From the NCBI RefSeq assembly GCF_019048265.1, contig NZ_CP077311.1:4039001-4103000 (forward strand): DNA of 64,000 nucleotides, given 5' to 3'. The stretch comes from Aeromonas sp. FDAARGOS 1405 (GTDB taxonomy: Bacteria; Pseudomonadota; Gammaproteobacteria; Enterobacterales; Aeromonadaceae). Below are positions 53,566 through 61,797 of the stretch, one piece after another; positions within the stretch are counted from its first letter, which is position 1, and every line of letters begins with the position of its first letter. The translations under genes were made by a program, and so were the position numbers. The notes beneath the pieces were generated by a model. That model searched no databases, was not told where the DNA came from, and saw only the letters and a program-made list of their open reading frames with translations.

Positions 53566-54696
53566 TTATTCGCGCCACTGGCCGCCACTCATCACCCGTT
53601 CGATAGCAAACGTCCGGTCGTGCACCAGCAGCAGATCCGCATCCTGCCCGACCCCGATACGCCCCTTGCTGCCAAGCCCCAGCGCCTGCGCCGGATTGCT
53701 CGTCACCGCGGCCAACGCCCTCTCCAGCGAGACACCGAGCCGGGTCGCGCGCACGCACTGCTGCCACAGGCTGGCAATCTGGCCGCAGCGCATCTCGATT
53801 AGCCGCCCTTCGCCATCAAAGCGCGGCAGGCTGGCGTTGGCATCCGAGCTGAAGGTGATGCGCTCGGCAGGCACATTGGCGGCCAGCAGCTCGAGGAGCG
53901 CATCGGCGGCAAGCCGCTCGCCATCCTCCAGCAGATCGGGAAAGCTCGAGGTGGTGAGGTCGACCCAACCTCCCGCCTTGCCCCACTCGATGGCCTCGGC
54001 AAAGAGCCAGGGGTTGCGGTTGCAGTGGGTGGGATAGAGCTGGCGCAGCGGAATGTCGGTCTCATCGCGAAGAGCCCTCAGGGGGGCCAATGCCCCCTTT
54101 CCATCCCCGACATGGAAGAAGCTGACCCCGCTCTTGCCCGCAAGCAGCCCGGCCACTCGCGCCTCGCTGGCAAGCCTGGCCAGCTCGTCGTGGGTCGGCG
54201 CACTGGATCTGTGGTCACTGATGGCCACCTCCCCCACCCCCAATACCTCGGGGATCAGGATGATGTCCGACTCCACCGTGCCGGTCAGGGTCTTGACCGG
54301 TAGATGGTAGGAGCCGGTATACATAAAAGCGCTCACCCCGGCGGCGCGAAACTCGCGCACCTTGCCGAGCACCTGCGCGGGGGTGCGGGTCAGGCTGTCA
54401 GTGCCAAGCGCCGCCACCAGGGTAGTGACACCTGCCTTGAGCGCCTCGCTCGCCGCCAGCTCTGGGGTGCGAAAGGCAAAGCCCCCCTCACCGCCGCCGC
54501 CGGTGATATGGGCCAGCGGATCCACCAACCCGGGCACCAGATAGTGGCCACGACCATCGACCCTGTGCAGCGGCCAGTTTTCAGGCACAGTCAGCCCCTG
54601 GCCCATCCAGGCAATGCGGCCATCGGCCACCAGCAGATCCTGCTGGCCAAGGTGGGAGGGACTGAAGATCTCGGCTCCCTCGATCAGGGTCAACAT
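53566..54696 (-). CDS. isoaspartyl-dipeptidase (IadA)-like amidohydrolase with altered metal site
   Basis: 376 residues, collinear with E. coli IadA (390), which cleaves beta-aspartyl dipeptides. Retained: GGGGEGGFAFRTPELA, LGTDSLTRTPAQVLGK, GSYHLPVKTLTGTVESDIIL, AISDHRSSAPTHDELA, His195 (FFHVGDGKG), His224 (PTHCNRN) and Asp285 (FSSDANAS). Changed: the HxH of the metal site reads Leu61-Ala-His63, and the position of the bridging carboxylated Lys is Glu156. Activity or metal use may therefore differ from IadA. AAGGAGGA precedes the ATG. It follows an orphan amino-acid binding protein gene by 66 bases and is probably cotranscribed with it. Confidence 0.8.
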   Translation of the reverse strand: MLTLIEGAEIFSPSHLGQQDLLVADGRIAWMGQGLTVPENWPLHRVDGRGHYLVPGLVDPLAHITGGGGEGGFAFRTPELAASEALKAGVTTLVAALGTDSLTRTPAQVLGKVREFRAAGVSAFMYTGSYHLPVKTLTGTVESDIILIPEVLGVGEVAISDHRSSAPTHDELARLASEARVAGLLAGKSGVSFFHVGDGKGALAPLRALRDETDIPLRQLYPTHCNRNPWLFAEAIEWGKAGGWVDLTTSSFPDLLEDGERLAADALLELLAANVPAERITFSSDANASLPRFDGEGRLIEMRCGQIASLWQQCVRATRLGVSLERALAAVTSNPAQALGLGSKGRIGVGQDADLLLVHDRTFAIERVMSGGQWRE

Positions 54697-54762
54697 GGCG
54701 ATCCTCCTTGCACGATTGTCGCTTGCCCAATGAAAAGAGAGGGAGCAAGCTCCCTCCCCCCG

Positions 54763-55545
54763 TCAACCACCATATATATCGTACTTGAAGTACTTCTGGT
54801 TGATCTGCTGATAGGTGCCATTGGCACGCAGTACCTTGATCGCCTCGTCCAGCTTGCCCTTGAGCTCCTTATCGCTCTTGCGCACGGCGATCCCCATACC
54901 ATCACCAAACCACTGGCGATCGGTCAGGGCGGGCCCCACATAGTCGAACTTGTCGCCCCCCTCTTTGCCAAGCAGTCCCTGCTCGATGGCAGAGGCATCG
55001 GCCAACAGGGCCAGCACCCGACCCGCTTTCAGATCGAGATAGGCCTCATCGGCATTGCCGTAGCGGACTATGGTGACATTCGAGCCAAAATTGTCGGTCA
55101 GGTACTTGTCGTGGGTGGTGGCACGCTGCACCCCGATGCGCTTGCCCGCCATGCCTTCCGGGGTCAGCGTCAGCTCGGTCCCCTTGGCCGCCACAAAGCG
55201 ATTCGGAATATGGGCATATTTCTCGGTGAAATCGACCTTCTGGCGCCGCTCGTCGGTGATCGACATGGCGGCGATGATGGCATCGTATTTACGCGACAGC
55301 AGGGCCGGGATCATGCCGTCCCAATCCTGCGCCACCAACTCGCACTTGACCGCCATCTGCTGACACAGGGCGCTGGCGAGATCGATATCAAACCCCTTGA
55401 TCTCGCCCGATGCATCGGTCCAGGAGAAGGGCGGGTAGGCCCCCTCCACCCCGAAGCGCACGGTTTTCCACTCCTTGGCCATGGCGGGGGTGGCCAGCAG
55501 GCTGGCAACAAACAGGGCTGAGAGGGTCAGTCTGATCTTCATCAT
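54763..55545 (-). CDS. orphan basic amino-acid-type periplasmic binding protein
   Basis: 260 residues with a signal peptide (MMKIRLTLSALFVASLLATPAMA, cut before KEWK). Very like the binding protein at 50433-51206 (both start KEWK, share GVEGAYPPFSW and QDWDG(M/I)IPALLSRK, and end D(V/I)YG), so a paralogue. No permease or ATPase gene is adjacent, so it may feed the HisPQM system or serve as a receptor. ATG pair at 55545/55542; GGAG five bases before the first. Its neighbour is the IadA-like amidohydrolase, suggesting uptake of aspartyl peptides or amino acids freed from them. Confidence 0.87.
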   Translation of the reverse strand: MMKIRLTLSALFVASLLATPAMAKEWKTVRFGVEGAYPPFSWTDASGEIKGFDIDLASALCQQMAVKCELVAQDWDGMIPALLSRKYDAIIAAMSITDERRQKVDFTEKYAHIPNRFVAAKGTELTLTPEGMAGKRIGVQRATTHDKYLTDNFGSNVTIVRYGNADEAYLDLKAGRVLALLADASAIEQGLLGKEGGDKFDYVGPALTDRQWFGDGMGIAVRKSDKELKGKLDEAIKVLRANGTYQQINQKYFKYDIYGG

Positions 55546-55684
55546 GAGTACTCCATTACATAAAAAGCGCACAGGCGCGGACAAGGCACCGCAGGCGAAT
55601 GCATGCGATGACCAAAAGCGGCAAAATCTGGATGAGCGAGATCACGCCCGAGCGGGCGTCAGTGAACTGCTCCAGGGGGTCGAT

Positions 55685-55762
55685 CTATTCGTCGAACCAC
55701 TCGGAGAGGTAGAAAGGCTTGAAGTAGAAGGCCAGAAAAAAGCCTCTGGCTTTGCGCATCAT
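55685..55762 (-). CDS. possible 25-residue aromatic-rich small protein or leader peptide
   Basis: An ATG-ATG start, 25 codons and TAG, upstream of the orphan binding-protein gene. Nine of 25 residues are Phe, Tyr or Trp (GFFLAFYFKPFYLSEWF in the centre). A short stem AAAGCC-AGA-GGCTTT followed by TTTTTT falls inside it, so the sequence may instead be an attenuator or terminator. No good ribosome site (AGGA is 15 bases upstream). Doubtful. Confidence 0.3.
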   Translation of the reverse strand: MMRKARGFFLAFYFKPFYLSEWFDE

Positions 55763-55931
55763 GGTGGTTTGTCGCGTCCTGTGACAAAGATGGCATCACC
55801 TTAGCACGCCCGAATTTTGCCCGGCAAGAGGCAGCCGCCGGGCAGTAGCAAAATCCCGATCATGGCCAAGGCGGGCGGGATCCGTTAGGCTCGAAGCACC
55901 TTGCCATTCCATAACAGACCCACCGCTACCG

Positions 55932-56570
55932 ATGAATTTTCTGGCCCATCTCCATCTGGCTGCCCACACCCGAAGCTCCCTCACCGGCAATCTGCTCGGC
56001 GATTTCGTCAAAGGCACGCTGCCCACGGGGCTTGCCACCCACTTTGATGAGGGGATCTGGCTGCACCGCAAAATTGACGCCTTCACCGATGGTCATCTCG
56101 AGCACAAGGCGGCCGTCGCCTGTTTCGAGGCCCCCTGGCGCCGCTTTGGCGGCATAGTGGTGGATATGATCTACGACCACTGGCTGAGCCAGCACTGGGG
56201 GCTGTTCAGCACCGAGCCCCTGCCCCGCTTCCTGCAACGCAGTTATGACCAGCTATTGGCGGATCACCCACGCCTGCCGGATGGACTGCCACGCCCCCTC
56301 AAGCGGATGGCCGAGCAGAACTGGATCGCCTCCTACCGCCACAGGGAGGGGCTGGGGCAAGCGCTGAATGGCATCGGTCGCCGCCTGCGCCGCCCGGTAC
56401 CACTGGGAGAGGCGCTGCTGACCCTCGATGAATCGCAGTGGCAAACATGCGAGGCGGGGTTTCTGCGCTTCTATCCCCAGCTGATGGACTTTAGCCAGCA
56501 ACAGCTGGCCCAATATCGGGCAGCGCAAAGGGGCACAGTGATCCCTCTGGATAGGCCTGCTTCCCCATAA
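55932..56570 (+). CDS. acpH: acyl carrier protein phosphodiesterase
   Basis: 212 residues, AcpH/YajB family. The N-terminus MNFLAHLHLA, then TGNLLGDFVKG, GIWLHRKIDAFTDGH and VVDMIYDHWLSQHWG hold the His/Asp residues of this HD-like metal hydrolase. It removes the 4'-phosphopantetheine from holo-ACP. Slightly longer than E. coli AcpH (193). No strong ribosome site before the ATG. A terminator follows directly. Confidence 0.92.
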   Translation: MNFLAHLHLAAHTRSSLTGNLLGDFVKGTLPTGLATHFDEGIWLHRKIDAFTDGHLEHKAAVACFEAPWRRFGGIVVDMIYDHWLSQHWGLFSTEPLPRFLQRSYDQLLADHPRLPDGLPRPLKRMAEQNWIASYRHREGLGQALNGIGRRLRRPVPLGEALLTLDESQWQTCEAGFLRFYPQLMDFSQQQLAQYRAAQRGTVIPLDRPASP

Positions 56571-56571
56571 A

Positions 56572-56594
56572 AAAACGCCCCTTGCGGGGCGTTT
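56572..56594. terminator. bidirectional terminator between acpH and the DUF2069 gene
   Basis: AAACGCCCC / GGGGCGTTT stem with loop TTGC, with A-run and T-run flanks, immediately after the acpH stop. Confidence 0.9.
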
Positions 56595-56598
56595 GTCA

Positions 56599-56982
56599 TC
56601 AGTTGGCTTCGTCTTTCTTTTTGCGAATGCTGAGGCCAAGTTCCCGACCACGCAGTCGGGCGTAATAGATGGTGCCGACAAAGGCGAGGGTGGTGAACAG
56701 CAGCTCCACCACCGCCAGCCACCGCTCCCCCTCATCTGTAGTGATCAGGGTAAGTGCGTGCAGGAAATAGGGCATCAACACGAAGTTGCCCCAGGCGTGG
56801 GTGTAGGGGTTGCCCTGCACTATCCCCTTGAGGGGGAAGAGCAGCGGCACCGTCCAGATCACCGGCAGCAGCCAGGGGTTGAGGTCAGGATGGGGTGACA
56901 GCCACAGATGCCAGAGGATGACCCAGCCCAGCAGGCCGAAGAAGCCGACCAGGGTCAGCCAACGTGCGAAGCGGGTGCTCAC
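56599..56982 (-). CDS. DUF2069 inner-membrane protein
   Basis: 127 residues with four hydrophobic segments (e.g. LTLVGFFGLLGWVILWHLWL, LLPVIWTVPLLFPLKGI, AVVELLFTTLAFVGTIYYARL) and a lysine-rich cytoplasmic end. HPDLNPWLLPVIWT and GNPYTHAWGNFVLMPYF are typical of the DUF2069 family, whose function is unknown. The start codon is GTG, sharing a GTGA overlap with the arsC stop, so it depends on arsC translation. Confidence 0.85.
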   Translation of the reverse strand: MSTRFARWLTLVGFFGLLGWVILWHLWLSPHPDLNPWLLPVIWTVPLLFPLKGIVQGNPYTHAWGNFVLMPYFLHALTLITTDEGERWLAVVELLFTTLAFVGTIYYARLRGRELGLSIRKKKDEAN

Positions 56983-57329
56983 TTGAGGATCTCCAGCACC
57001 TGCTCCGGCGGGCGACCAATACGGGCCTGTCCATTCTTGATGACAATGGGGCGCTCGATCAGCTTGGGATGCTGGTGCATGGCACGAATAAGGGCGTCGC
57101 CGTTCACTTCACTGAGGCCCAGCTCCTTGTAGAGATCTTCCTTGGTGCGCATCAGCTGGCGCGGATCGCTAAAACCGAGCAGAGAGAGCAGGTTGCGGAT
57201 CTCATCTTCGCTCGGGGCCTGCTCCAGATAGAGCACCACATCAGGGGCGATCCCGTGCTGTTCCAGCAGGGCCAGGGTTTCGCGACTCTTGGAGCAGCGC
57301 GGATTGTGGTAGATTTGGGTCTCGCTCAT
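56979..57329 (-). CDS. ArsC-family (YfgD-like) reductase
   Basis: 116 residues, glutaredoxin-coupled arsenate reductase fold. YHNPRCSKSRETLALLEQHG has the catalytic Cys12; ELGLSEVNGDALIRAMHQHP and RPIVIKNGQARIGRPPEQVLEI complete it. The form and the neighbours (bepA, perM) match E. coli yfgD rather than the arsenic-operon arsC, so arsenate may not be its natural substrate. AGGGAGT precedes the ATG. No arsR or arsB nearby. Confidence 0.9.
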   Translation of the reverse strand: MSETQIYHNPRCSKSRETLALLEQHGIAPDVVLYLEQAPSEDEIRNLLSLLGFSDPRQLMRTKEDLYKELGLSEVNGDALIRAMHQHPKLIERPIVIKNGQARIGRPPEQVLEILK

Positions 57330-57389
57330 GGTAACTCCCTGATTAATCGCAAGATGGGACTAGAAACGGCGCTATTGTAGGGGAAAGTG

Positions 57390-57872
57390 ATGGTCAGGGT
57401 AAGCGGCATTGGAAAGGAATTGAAACGAATTTGTTGGCTGATTGTGGCTGGCCTGCTGGGCGCCTGCACGCCCGCCCCCGAATTTACCGATGCAACAGGG
57501 CAGTCGGTCAGCCTGCGCCACTTTGCCGGCAAGCCGCTGCTGGTCAACTACTTCGCCCCCTGGTGCGCCCCCTGTCTGCGGGAGATGCCGCGCCTCAACG
57601 CGCTGGCGGAGGAAGGCGAGATCGCTGTGGTAGCGATCAACTACGACCCGACCACGCCGGCAGAGCTGGGGCAACTGGCAACCCGATATGAGATCAAGGT
57701 GCCGCTGCTGATTGCCAATGCGGAGGCCAGCCTCCCCTTCCCTCGTCCGGGCGCCCTGCCTACCAGCTATCTGCTCGATAGCGAGGGCAAGCTCAAGCAG
57801 ACGCTGATCGGTGAACTGGACCCGTCGAACATCGAGATGCTCAAGGCGGCCGCCAGCAGCGTGAGTCACTAG
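57390..57872 (+). CDS. TlpA/ResA-like thioredoxin-fold lipoprotein
   Basis: 160 residues. A lipoprotein signal ends LGAC (Cys26), then a thioredoxin-like domain with FAPWCAPCLREMP: active-site Cys59 and Cys62 in a WCAPC motif. LPTSYLLDSEGKL contains the cis-Pro loop. Such proteins reduce or isomerise disulfides, or mature cytochromes c, in the periplasm. AGGGGA precedes the ATG at 57390; a GTG one codon earlier is also in frame. Divergent from arsC. Confidence 0.85.
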   Translation: MVRVSGIGKELKRICWLIVAGLLGACTPAPEFTDATGQSVSLRHFAGKPLLVNYFAPWCAPCLREMPRLNALAEEGEIAVVAINYDPTTPAELGQLATRYEIKVPLLIANAEASLPFPRPGALPTSYLLDSEGKLKQTLIGELDPSNIEMLKAAASSVSH

Positions 57873-57910
57873 CCCATCGCAGCTATCACTGTTACCCACA
57901 CCGCCATAAA

Positions 57911-57942
57911 CAACAAGGGCGCACCGTGGTGCGCCCTTGTTG
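57911..57942. terminator. bidirectional terminator between the TlpA-like gene and bepA
   Basis: Nearly perfect CAACAAGGGCGCACC / GGTGCGCCCTTGTTG stem between two convergent genes. Confidence 0.85.
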
Positions 57943-57964
57943 GATTGGCCAATGCCAGCTGTCG

Positions 57965-59419
57965 TTAGCCCTTGAGGCTGTCGAGATCCTTCTTGGCGCG
58001 TTCCAGTTCGGTGATGCGCGCCTCCAGACGAGCCAGAGTCATCCGGTCGCTGGTGGTACCGCGCGCCACGATCAGTTCGTCGATGGCCGCCTGATAATCC
58101 CCGCGCAGCGAGAGCATCTCGGCCCGCGCCATATGCAGCTCGGTCATTCTGCCCGCCTTGCGATAGGCGTCGGAGAGCAGGTTCCAGGCCAGATTGTTCT
58201 CTTCATGCGCACGGGCATAGGGGTCGAGGATGGCGATGGACTTCTTGTAGTTGCCGCTCTCGAGGTAGGCGTTACCTAGGTTGACCACCACCACTTCGTT
58301 ATCCGGCATCCGGCTGCGGAACTTCTCGAGGCGCGCGATGGCCTGGGCACTGCGTCCCTTGGCCAGATCGATGTCGGTCTGGGCATCGACGATAAAGAGA
58401 TCTTCCGGATGACGGGCCGCCAGCTCTTGCATCAGAGTATCAGCTTCGTCGGTGCGCTTGAGCTGGATCAGCGCCAGCGCCTTGCCATAGATGGCGGCAT
58501 CCTTGAGCGGGTAATCCCCCTTCTGGATCCGGGTATCGAAGTAGCTCAGCAGCCCCTGCGGGGTATCGGTACCAAAACGGACCTGAATACGTACCTTGGC
58601 CAGCCAGAAGTCGAGGCTGGGCGGCAAGTCGCGGCGGCCATAGCTGCCCGCCCGAGCGCGTGCCTCGCTGATCCGGGTCTCCGGCAGCGGGTGAGTGAGC
58701 AGCATTTCCGGCGGCTTGCTGGCGTAACGGTACTCGGCAGCCAGTTTCTGGAAGAAATTGGCCATCCCCATGGGATCGAAACCGGCATCATAGAGCGTCT
58801 TCATGCCGATGCGATCCGCTTCATATTCGTTGTCACGGGTGTAGTTGATGGCGGACTGCATGGAGAGGCCCAGCGTGGTCTGCAGCGCGGCGATACCGGC
58901 GGTCGGGTTGATCACCGCCAGCGCGATGGAGCCAACCAGACCGGCCAGAGTCACAGCCGAACTGCTCGCCTGCGCCTCCATGTAACGGGCGATATGGCGT
59001 TGGGTCACGTGGGTAATTTCGTGGGCCAGTACCGAGGCCAGCTCGCTCTCGCTGTCGGCGTAGAGGAAGAGGCCGGTGTGCACCTTGACTCGCCCACCGA
59101 GGAAGGCGGCCGCGTTGATGCTGGGATCATTGATGAGGAAGAAGGTAAACGGGAAACGTACCCCATCGGCGTTGGTCAGCAATCGCTGACCCAGATCGTC
59201 AATGTACTGGCTCAGCACCGGATCATCGATGATCGGCAGACCCGCACGGGCAAAGCGCATAAAAGCGTTGCCGTAACGCACTTCCTGCTCGATGGGCAGG
59301 GCAGCAACCCCGGCCGTGCCGATGTCGGGAAGCTGATTGTTGGCCTCGGCATGAAACGTGGCGCCCATCAGGGAAGCCAGCAGGGGAAGCGATGCCATCA
59401 GGGGGGAAAAACGTGCCAC
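57965..59419 (-). CDS. bepA: periplasmic M48 metalloprotease/chaperone BepA
   Basis: 484 residues, like E. coli BepA (487) in order: signal peptide, M48 protease domain with zinc motif HEITH (His133, Glu134, His137) and distal Glu200 (NEYEADRIG), the loop KPPEMLLTHPLPETR, then TPR repeats (about 300-480, e.g. ALALIQLKRTDEADTLMQEL). It degrades or assists stalled LptD and other outer-membrane proteins. The start appears to be GTG at 59419 with GAGATAA upstream; an ATG seven codons later lacks a ribosome site. Confidence 0.94.
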   Translation of the reverse strand: MARFSPLMASLPLLASLMGATFHAEANNQLPDIGTAGVAALPIEQEVRYGNAFMRFARAGLPIIDDPVLSQYIDDLGQRLLTNADGVRFPFTFFLINDPSINAAAFLGGRVKVHTGLFLYADSESELASVLAHEITHVTQRHIARYMEAQASSSAVTLAGLVGSIALAVINPTAGIAALQTTLGLSMQSAINYTRDNEYEADRIGMKTLYDAGFDPMGMANFFQKLAAEYRYASKPPEMLLTHPLPETRISEARARAGSYGRRDLPPSLDFWLAKVRIQVRFGTDTPQGLLSYFDTRIQKGDYPLKDAAIYGKALALIQLKRTDEADTLMQELAARHPEDLFIVDAQTDIDLAKGRSAQAIARLEKFRSRMPDNEVVVVNLGNAYLESGNYKKSIAILDPYARAHEENNLAWNLLSDAYRKAGRMTELHMARAEMLSLRGDYQAAIDELIVARGTTSDRMTLARLEARITELERAKKDLDSLKG

Positions 59420-59540
59420 GTTATCTCTATCTCCATCAGAAAGGGCCTCGGCAGAATACCCTTGCCCATCAAGGGCTACAAGCGTTGTTTCATGCTCTTA
59501 TCACGGCCATAATAGCGGCCACCTGCCTGATGGAGCCCCC

Positions 59541-59774
59541 ATGGAAATTCTCGACCTGACCCCCTGGCGCTGCCCCGAGCCGCTGATCCGGCTCAAGCTC
59601 TGGTTAAGGGGGGCCAAAAGCGGTCAAACCGTCACCATCCGGCTGGCCGATGCGGGCTCCCGGCAGGATATTCCGGCCTATCTGCACCGTCAGGGCCACC
59701 ATGTCGAGGTGCAGCAAGAAGCGGACAAAACCCTCTCTTTGCAGTTGGTTGTCGGGGCGAAACAACCATCTTGA
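59541..59774 (+). CDS. TusA/SirA-family sulfur-carrier-like protein
   Basis: 77 residues. The signature CPEPLIRLKLWLR (Cys11 in CPxP) is that of TusA-family proteins, which relay persulfide sulfur or act in redox regulation. ATG at 59541 with GGAG five bases before. It sits between divergent bepA and perM and is probably cotranscribed with perM, 25 bases on. Which pathway it serves is unknown; it is not obviously the main tRNA-thiolation TusA. Confidence 0.85.
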   Translation: MEILDLTPWRCPEPLIRLKLWLRGAKSGQTVTIRLADAGSRQDIPAYLHRQGHHVEVQQEADKTLSLQLVVGAKQPS

Positions 59775-59799
59775 GCCCCAGTGATGTAAGGATGCCGTC

Positions 59800-60870
59800 A
59801 TGTTAGAAGTATTGAAGCGCTGGTATCAGACCCGTTTTTCCGATCCCGATGCCGTTACCCTTTTCCTGTTGCTGGTGTTCTGCTTCACCATCATCTGGCT
59901 GTTTGGCGATCTGCTGGCCCCCCTGCTGGTGGCGCTGGTAATGGCCTATCTGCTGGAGTGGCCGGTCGCCCGGCTGCAAAAAGCGGGGCTGTCGCGCACC
60001 CTGGCCACCAGCGTCATTCTGATCCTCTTTATTGCGGTAGCAGTCGCCTCCTTGCTGGGTCTTATTCCGACGCTGGTGAGCCAAGGGATCAATCTGGCCA
60101 AAGAGGCGCCGGCCATGCTGACCCACGCTCAGGATTATGTGCGCACCCTGCCTGACAAATACCCCGAGCTCATCGACGTCAGTCTGGTGGAGACCGTCAT
60201 CGACAATATTCGCCAGCGCATCCTCAGTGGCGGCGAGCATCTGGTAAGCGCCTCCCTCAGTTCGCTGGTCAACGTGGTCGCCATCATGATTTACCTCATT
60301 CTGGTGCCGCTGATGGTCTTCTTTATGCTCAAGGACAAGCGGGTCTTGATGGGCAGCCTGCGCCGCTTCCTGCCGCGCAACCGCACCTTGGTCAACCGGG
60401 TGTGGGTCGAGATGAACAACCAGATCATCAACTACATCCGTGGCAAGGTGATCGAGATCCTGATCGTCGGCATCGCCACCTATGTCCCCTTCGCCCTGAT
60501 GGGGCTGCGCTACTCGGTGCTGCTGGCGGTCGCGGTCGGCTTCTCGGTGCTGATCCCCTATATCGGCGCCGCCGTGGTGACCGTACCGGTAGCCATGGTC
60601 GCCCTGTTCCAGTGGGGGCTCACCCCGGAGTTTGCCTGGCTGATGGTGGCCTATCTGGTCATTCAGGCTCTTGATGGCAACCTGCTGGTGCCGGTGCTTT
60701 TCTCGGAAGCGGTCAACCTCCATCCGGTGGCCATCATCATCGCCGTGCTGGTCTTCGGCGGCTTGTGGGGATTCTGGGGAGTCTTCTTCGCCATTCCCCT
60801 CGCAACCCTGGTCAAGGCGGTGATCAATGCCTGGCCAAAACGCGAAGAGATGCCCGGTGCCGCAAAATAA
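59800..60870 (+). CDS. perM: AI-2E-family transporter PerM (YfgO)
   Basis: 356 residues (E. coli 353) with about eight membrane helices. Conserved GDLLAPLLVALVMAYLLEWP, LVPLMVFFMLKDKRVLMGSL, IRGKVIEILIVGIATYVPFA and GFSVLIPYIGAAVVTVPVAM belong to the AI-2E/PerM family. The substrate is not established. Gene order with bepA and yfgD-like arsC is the same as in E. coli. AAGGA precedes the ATG. Confidence 0.9.
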   Translation: MLEVLKRWYQTRFSDPDAVTLFLLLVFCFTIIWLFGDLLAPLLVALVMAYLLEWPVARLQKAGLSRTLATSVILILFIAVAVASLLGLIPTLVSQGINLAKEAPAMLTHAQDYVRTLPDKYPELIDVSLVETVIDNIRQRILSGGEHLVSASLSSLVNVVAIMIYLILVPLMVFFMLKDKRVLMGSLRRFLPRNRTLVNRVWVEMNNQIINYIRGKVIEILIVGIATYVPFALMGLRYSVLLAVAVGFSVLIPYIGAAVVTVPVAMVALFQWGLTPEFAWLMVAYLVIQALDGNLLVPVLFSEAVNLHPVAIIIAVLVFGGLWGFWGVFFAIPLATLVKAVINAWPKREEMPGAAK

Positions 60871-60905
60871 CCTGCTTCCCCTGCAATCGTGACAACGGAG
60901 TGTCC

Positions 60906-61712
60906 ATGACCTTTTTTCGTCAAATCAGAGCGGCAGGGCTGACGGCCCTGCTCCTCGCTGCCGCCATGCCAGCGCGTGCCGATATCGATCTTGGCGCCAT
61001 GGATCTGCTCACCAGCGACAGCCCTACCAGCCCGGTGCCACAGGGCTTTGTCGCCGGTGCGGCGCTCATCGGGGGACAGGCCCGTTATGAAGCGCAGGAC
61101 AACGCCCTCTACGCCATCCCGGGCTTTATCTACTTCGGCGACGACTTTATGTTTCTGGGAGATCGGGCCCGCTATTACTTCCACAAGGATGAGAACGTGG
61201 CCCTCTACGGCTATGGCCGGGTCCGTTTTGGCAATCTGGATCCCGAGGATTCGCTCGCTTTCAGTGGTATGGAGCAGCGAAAATGGCAGCTGGAAGGCGG
61301 GATCGGTGGCAACATCATCACCCCCTACGCCCTGCTGACCGTGCGTGCTAACAGCGATGTCACCGGCCGCAGCAAGGGACAGGAGCTGCTGCTGTGGGCC
61401 GATTTCCCCATCCTGCGTGACAACCTGCTGATCATGCCGGGGATGGGGCTGATGCTGCGCAGCGACAAGATGGCCAACTACTACTTCGGCGGCATCTCCG
61501 AGAGCGAGGCCACCGCCCAGCGGCCCGCTTGGGATACCGGTACCACCCTCTCCCCGATGGCGGCCCTCATCACCAGCTACCGCTTCAGCCCCAACTGGAT
61601 TGGCATGTTTGCCATGAACTACGAATGGTATGATCGGGACATCAAAAACAGCCCCATCGTCCAGCACGATGGCGAACTATACGCAGGATTTGCCCTCGGC
61701 TATATCTTGTAA
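60906..61712 (+). CDS. MipA/OmpV-family outer-membrane protein
   Basis: 268 residues from ATG 60906 (GGAGTGTCC upstream). The signal peptide ends MPARA before DIDLG. The rest is barrel strands typical of MipA/OmpV: VAGAALIGGQARYEAQDNAL, FLGDRARYYFHKDENVALYG, GKWQ-type segment read as RKWQLEGGIGGNIITPYALL, and the end GELYAGFALGYIL. Members include the MltA-interacting scaffold of E. coli and the vibrio OmpV; the role here is unknown. 35 bases after perM. Confidence 0.87.
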   Translation: MTFFRQIRAAGLTALLLAAAMPARADIDLGAMDLLTSDSPTSPVPQGFVAGAALIGGQARYEAQDNALYAIPGFIYFGDDFMFLGDRARYYFHKDENVALYGYGRVRFGNLDPEDSLAFSGMEQRKWQLEGGIGGNIITPYALLTVRANSDVTGRSKGQELLLWADFPILRDNLLIMPGMGLMLRSDKMANYYFGGISESEATAQRPAWDTGTTLSPMAALITSYRFSPNWIGMFAMNYEWYDRDIKNSPIVQHDGELYAGFALGYIL

Positions 61713-61741
61713 CGCTGAGGAGTTGTGAAACAAGACCAAAC

Positions 61742-61766
61742 AAAAGGGAGCCCTCGGCTCCCTTTT
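61742..61766. terminator. bidirectional terminator after the MipA/OmpV gene
   Basis: AAAAGGGAGCC / GGCTCCCTTTT stem with loop CTC, T-run on the right, between convergent genes. Confidence 0.9.
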
Positions 61767-61797
61767 TCACAACCATCGTCAGGCTGCCAATTCAGAC

